Source: Ipomoea triloba (lineage: Eukaryota; Streptophyta; Magnoliopsida; Solanales; Convolvulaceae). From it: a stretch of 64,000 bases of DNA. Positions 60,153-64,000 of the stretch are shown in pieces. Made by a program: the position numbers and the translations under genes. The notes beneath the pieces were generated by a model. That model was not told the origin of the DNA and did not search any database. It saw nothing but the letters and a program-made list of their open reading frames with translations. Location: the NCBI RefSeq assembly GCF_003576645.1, contig NC_044916.1, forward strand, positions 29,236,615 to 29,300,614. The letters are read 5' to 3'. Numbering within the stretch: the stretch's first letter is position 1; every line of letters begins with the position of its first letter.

Positions 60153-60206
60153 ATGATCAACATATTATTTCTAATCTTTGAAATTCATGTCTGCAATTCT
60201 CAGTGA
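60153..60206 (+). CDS. bZIP leader uORF1 (17 codons)
   Basis: First ATG after the inferred transcription start. It stops at TGA 60204-60206, after the SC-uORF start and in another frame. Translating it would carry ribosomes past the SC-uORF start, so it can gate the sucrose response. Confidence 0.5.
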   Translation: MINILFLIFEIHVCNSQ

Positions 60207-60312
60207 ACTGTTTCTTTCCGGTTGTATGATAAATTCCACATATAGGCGCAGGACCCATTTAGTGCAATCTTTCTCTGTTGTCTTCCTCTACTGGTTTTAC
60301 TACATTTCATGA
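60187..60312 (+). CDS. Sucrose-control uORF (SC-peptide) of the S1 bZIP gene
   Basis: 41-codon upstream ORF encoding the conserved SC-peptide. Key parts are MSAILSELFLSG at the start, MINSTYRRRTHLVQSFSVV in the middle and LYWFYYIS at the end. In Arabidopsis bZIP11 this nascent peptide stalls the ribosome when sucrose is high, reducing translation of the main ORF. An internal in-frame Met14 matches the second start (uORF2b) known there. Conservation of the C-terminal half, which does the stalling, implies the control works in this species. The stop overlaps the next uORF start as ATGA. Confidence 0.95.
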   Translation: MSAILSELFLSGCMINSTYRRRTHLVQSFSVVFLYWFYYIS

Positions 60313-60335
60313 TTGTATTTTGCTTCCATATATAG
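60309..60335 (+). CDS. bZIP leader uORF3 (8 codons)
   Basis: ATG 60309-60311 overlaps the SC-uORF stop (ATGA); TAG at 60333-60335. No ATG occurs between it and the main start at 60508, leaving about 170 nt for reinitiation. Confidence 0.45.
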   Translation: MIVFCFHI

Positions 60336-60507
60336 ATATATATACATATTATTACATATATACAGATATAAATATAAATAAAACCACCTCTCTACTATCT
60401 CTCCATTTCTGAAGAACTCTGCTCTTAACTGTTAAGGTCATCATCGATTCACTATCTGGGTCCTGCTAGTTTTCTCTGTCATCTGAATTTTTTCAAAATT
60501 TTTTTTT

Positions 60508-61023
60508 ATGGCTTCCTCTGGTGTGACGTCACCGGGGTCATGTGTGCTTCAGACCTCGGGTTCCGAGGAGGATCTCCAGACGCTGATGGATCAGAGGAAG
60601 CGGAAGCGGATGATATCGAACCGGGAGTCGGCGCGGCGGTCGCGGATGAGGAAACAGAAGCATTTGGACGATCTGATGGCGCAGGTTTCGCAGCTCCGGA
60701 AAGAGAACAACCAGATCGTAACCGCCATGAACGCCACCACGCAGCAGTTCCTCAACGTGGAGGCGCACAACTCCATCCTACGCGCGCAGGTGGCGGAGCT
60801 CAGCCACCGCCTCGACGCGCTCAACGAGATCGCGAGCTTCGTGAACTCCAACAATGGCGGTTTTGCGGCGCTCCAGGAAGAGGTCAATTATTGCTACGGC
60901 AATTTCGAATCTCCTCCGGCCGATGCGTTTTTCGCGACGGCGAACAATAATTCCTGGAACTTCCTCTCCGGCAACCAGCCCATCATCACCTCCGCGTCGG
61001 CGGCGGACATCTTGCAATACTGA
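60508..61023 (+). CDS. bZIP11: Group S1 bZIP transcription factor (bZIP11 type)
   Basis: Intronless, 171 aa, nuclear DNA-binding dimer. S1 bZIPs bind ACGT elements, pair with group C bZIPs and link sugar/energy status to amino-acid and carbon metabolism. The basic region (about 29-52) has the N-x7-R signature, Asn38 and Arg46, in RKRKRMISNRESARRSRMRK. The zipper starts ten residues after Arg46 with Leu56, then Leu63, Ile70, Thr77, Val84, Leu91, Leu98 and Leu105, the long zipper typical of S1. N-terminal QTSGSEED and C-terminal NQPI plus ADILQY fit bZIP11; bZIP2 and bZIP44 are the alternatives. The coding region is markedly GC-richer than its surroundings. Leader uORFs predict translational repression by sucrose. 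Confidence 0.95.
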   Translation: MASSGVTSPGSCVLQTSGSEEDLQTLMDQRKRKRMISNRESARRSRMRKQKHLDDLMAQVSQLRKENNQIVTAMNATTQQFLNVEAHNSILRAQVAELSHRLDALNEIASFVNSNNGGFAALQEEVNYCYGNFESPPADAFFATANNNSWNFLSGNQPIITSASAADILQY

Positions 61024-62056
61024 TCAAAGAAAACACAGAGAAACCTGTCTTTTAAGCTCCAGGATCCAACATCATTAAGAATGTATTATTAGTAATAGTA
61101 ATGGTTTTAAGGAATAATAAAATGGTTCTGGTAAATCAAGGAAAAAAAATGTAATTTCTGTAGTTGTCATTTGGCCTACCTTTAATTAATGTAATGCAAT
61201 ATTAATAGAAAAATACTACTTTGTACTCCTATTATCTAGTTTCAGCTTTTACTCTTACACTCAAAATTTTAATATAGACACTCGTGATGGGACTACATAC
61301 AAAAATAAAAGCTTTATACTGTCACGTCAGCTAGTCAAATTGGGAGAGTGTACCCCTGATTTAGCTTAGTGATTTATCGTTTAACTTGATGTCACAACTA
61401 AAAGCAACAATGTGAGGTTCGAGTCTCACTATAAATATGAATAGAGAAAGGCTTTAGAAGGATAGAAAATGTGGATCGGATACCTCGTATGCACATAAAA
61501 ATTAAAATTTGACGGTGCGTTAATTGAGCAATTTGCGATTTACCTTTGCAGTAACTCTGTGGACGTGATCATGTGAGCTTATGATTAGTCTAGTGAATAT
61601 GTGATTACTTGTTAAAAAAGTGAGAGAGTAAGAATTAAGAGTATGTACATGTAATACAACTCATATTAATATTAATATTCCCACCTAATTAAGAGTACTT
61701 GGACTTTGAAATACCGTATTTTAATTACAATTTAATATATGTTCTTTTGCTTAATCATCTAGGTAACCTCATTAATTTAACTAAGTTCAAGGAAGTAATG
61801 CAACGTCGACGTTGTAAGGACGTGTAAAACTGGGCCGTGAACCCACCAACCAAAAACATGCGAAAACATAGTACTACCTGAAATCTCATCATTATTATTA
61901 CATACAAAACACTGCCTTGCATTTGAAAAGATCAATAACATATTTAATCTAGGCAGATATTTTTGAAGAAATTATAACACGCCTTTCATTCAAGGAATAC
62001 GAATACTATTCTATGAACAACATAATAGGTCAAAAAAGAATATAACTTTTATTTTA
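61024..62056. other. Downstream region of the bZIP gene
   Basis: Presumed 3' UTR to about 61210, then spacer. A tRNA-like stretch ('gatttagcttagtgattta', then 'gaggttcgagtctcac') at 61357-61425 looks like an old SINE rather than a tRNA. No gene seen. Confidence 0.45.
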
Positions 62057-62400
62057 GAGTTAATGTGATATTGGTCCTCCGATGGAGTATAATAATTTGT
62101 CACGTTTAGTCCTAAACTTTCACACTGACCACTCAAGGTTATTCGACTTTCAAATTATTACTATTCGTGGTCCAAGTTAACCACATATGGTCTTTCAATT
62201 TTTGAAATTTAACTAACTGTGATCTTCCTAAAAGGACCATGAGTAGTTAAAATTTGATAGTTGAAGAATCATGTGTGGTTAATTTAGACCATGAATGGTA
62301 AAAATTTGAAAATTGAAGGATCACAAGTGATCAATATAAAAGTTTATGACTAAATGTGACAAAACCACTATACTCGGAGGACTCCAGCTGGTATTAACTT
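62057..62400. mobile_element. Mutator-type MITE, 344 bp, 9-bp TSD
   Basis: Imperfect arms of about 165 bp run inward from 'gagttaatgtgatattggtc' and, reversed, 'aagttaataccagctggagt'. The target TTTATTTTA is duplicated perfectly at 62048-62056 and 62401-62409. Long TIRs and a 9-bp TSD indicate a Mutator-derived MITE. Arms are more diverged than in 40673-41108, so it is older. Confidence 0.88.
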
Positions 62401-63388
62401 TTTATTTTATTATTTAGTTTGTTAAGTAGATTTTTGAAATTATATTCGTTTGTTTGATGGATTTAAAACATAAAAATGGAACAATATAATCATTTAAAAA
62501 TAGAAGTATCTTTCTTTGATTATTATACGTTTAATATACCCATTATTAATTAAACGAAAGCAATTTAAATATTATTAGTTATCAATTTTTAATTTCATCA
62601 TATTTAGTCCCACGATTTTGTTAGCCTTGTTATAAATTTTTTAATTGACTTTAATTTTTGGAACAATCTAATAAAGTTACATTTTTTAATTTTCTATTCC
62701 TGCTTTAAAAAAAAAAAAAAAAAAAACTCTCCTAAATGATATACTCCGTAGTCCGTAATATAGAAGAAGCTACTCTGCAATTTTTAATTTTAATAAAGTC
62801 AATCAAATTATTATTTCTTGTATCATTTATTAATTTATAATTATTTATGAAGTACAAACGTAGAGAGGTAGCTAGGTGTACGTGAGCATCATTTTAGAAG
62901 TAATAAAAACCACAAAAAATGATTTAGAGGAAGTCAAAAGCCGCAAACTGGGTACAAAATTTCAAGATCTATGACAAGTCGCACGTGCATGGAACCAATG
63001 TCTTCGGTGCAACACTACAACCACAATCCTAGTTGTAATACTATAATGTCTCTGCTCTGCGCGCCTCCTTCCACCTTTGCCCAAAATTCACGATTTATAT
63101 ATGTCACTTACACTAACATTACACGATTACCCACACTACTAGTTTAATCTGGCAAATATTTGTTTTTACTATAAAGTGAAATTGTATAATCACCGACCAA
63201 TTTCTAACGTCTTCATACCTTACCAACAAAAGTTTAATCATATAACATTGTAAAAAAAAAAAAAATACAAAATAAAGAATGTTTTGGGTTCATAGCTCAA
63301 TTTAAATTTAAAAATATATATATCTATTTTTCATGATATGACATACTCTCTTATAAATTCGGTAGAATTTTTTTAATATATATAGGAG
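62401..63388. other. Intergenic region
   Basis: AT-rich; no gene or bounded element seen. Confidence 0.4.
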
Positions 63389-63644
63389 GTGTTTGGTTAT
63401 TGGCTTATAAGCCAAATTTTAGCTTATTTGACCAAGTTTAGCTTTTTGACCAACCAATAAGCTATTTTGAAGTGTTTGGTAAATGACTTATTGGCTTTGG
63501 CTTATTGGGCCAATAAGCTGAAAATTGAAAAGCTAATGAGTGTAGCTTTTTGTATCAGCTGGTTGGGAACAATGGGTATATTGATTATTTTATCCTTTGA
63601 AATCAATGGGATTTACTTTTAAATGGGTGGTGTGTTTGTTATTT

Positions 63645-63679
<35 letters not shown>

Positions 63680-63855
63680 CCTTAAATGTCATTTTACATT
63701 CAATCAGCTACTAGTAAACAACTAATTTACCAAACAGTTTTTTATAACCAGCTAATACAACTAGCTGGTCAAATCATTTAACGCAATCAGCCATCAACTA
63801 CTAGCTAAACCAACCAGCTATAAGCTATAAGCTATCAGCCGTTTGCCAAACACCC
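63389..63855. mobile_element. TIR element of the 'gtgtttggt' family
   Basis: Left 'ggtgtttggttattggctta', right 'gtttgccaaacaccc'. Internal 'aagctataagctatcagc' and 'aatcagctactagt' are inverted partners of left-arm motifs. An (ATA)n run sits at 63645-63678. Confidence 0.55.
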
Positions 63856-63905
63856 ATAATAAAAATTATGTTAGCATTGACGGTAGAAACTTTACTTAAC
63901 ATGTC

Positions 63906-64000
63906 GGCCCTGTTTGGTAAATGGTTGTTAGCTTATTGGGTTAGCTGTTTGGATTAAAAGGAATGATTTGTTGATAACATTAGTTGATTGTAGAAAGTTG
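63906..64000. mobile_element. TIR element of the 'gtgtttggt' family, cut by window end
   Basis: Left end 'gccctgtttggtaaatggtt' and 'tagttgattgtagaaagttg' match the left half of 47660-48025. The rest is outside the window. Confidence 0.5.

Noticed and set aside
60538..60950. Other-frame and antisense ORFs over the bZIP gene
   Set aside because: They are products of the high GC content of the real coding frame.

Overview
This window is nuclear DNA from a flowering plant, probably a eudicot. The sequence is AT-rich, the genes are split by many GT-AG introns, and it is full of small non-autonomous transposons and (TA)n microsatellites. Three genes are plant-specific: a plastid-type ADP-glucose pyrophosphorylase large subunit, an S1-group bZIP with the sucrose-control uORF, and a DUF761 protein. 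I cannot name the species from the sequence alone. I found seven protein-coding genes, and five of them could be reassembled exon by exon with every splice phase closing.

Layout: (1) 393-3582, minus: ADP-glucose pyrophosphorylase large subunit, 14 exons, 508 aa. (2) 7130-9029, minus: 40S ribosomal protein S25, 4 exons, 108 aa, with telo-box and site II promoter motifs. (3) 11475-13872, minus: a 113-aa secreted stand-alone inhibitor I9 domain (subtilase propeptide-like), 3 exons, with transposon debris in its introns. (4) 20412-20963, plus: a 183-aa single-exon DUF4408/DUF761-type protein. (5) 25694-29116, plus, and (6) 29918-34223, minus: two paralogous Sec14-nodulin (SFH) phosphatidylinositol/phosphatidylcholine transfer proteins facing each other tail to tail, about 800 bp apart. 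(7) 60508-61023, plus: an intronless group S1 bZIP (bZIP11 type) whose long leader carries the conserved sucrose-control uORF and two further uORFs.

The rest, including almost all of 34.7-59.8 kb, is intergenic and rich in mobile elements. It holds at least eleven copies or fragments of one tRNA-derived SINE, two Mutator-type MITEs with perfect 9-bp target duplications, a 1.56-kb non-autonomous Helitron, a Stowaway MITE nested in another TIR element, two Tourist-like MITEs, a decayed poly(A)-tailed LINE-ORF1-like copy, an RNase H fragment of a LINE, several TIR families with minisatellite cores, and inverted repeats centred on (TA)n. One assembly gap (22602-23253) lies inside such a (TA)n array.

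The genes do not form one pathway. AGPase is the committed step of starch synthesis and the S1 bZIP is under sucrose-dependent translational control in other plants, but they sit 57 kb apart and I infer no functional linkage. The most noteworthy items are a duplicated alternative terminal exon and a GC-AG intron in the first SFH gene, the I9 inhibitor gene (its second and third exons are too short to stand out as ORFs), the uORF and hairpin leader of the bZIP gene, and the precisely bounded transposons.
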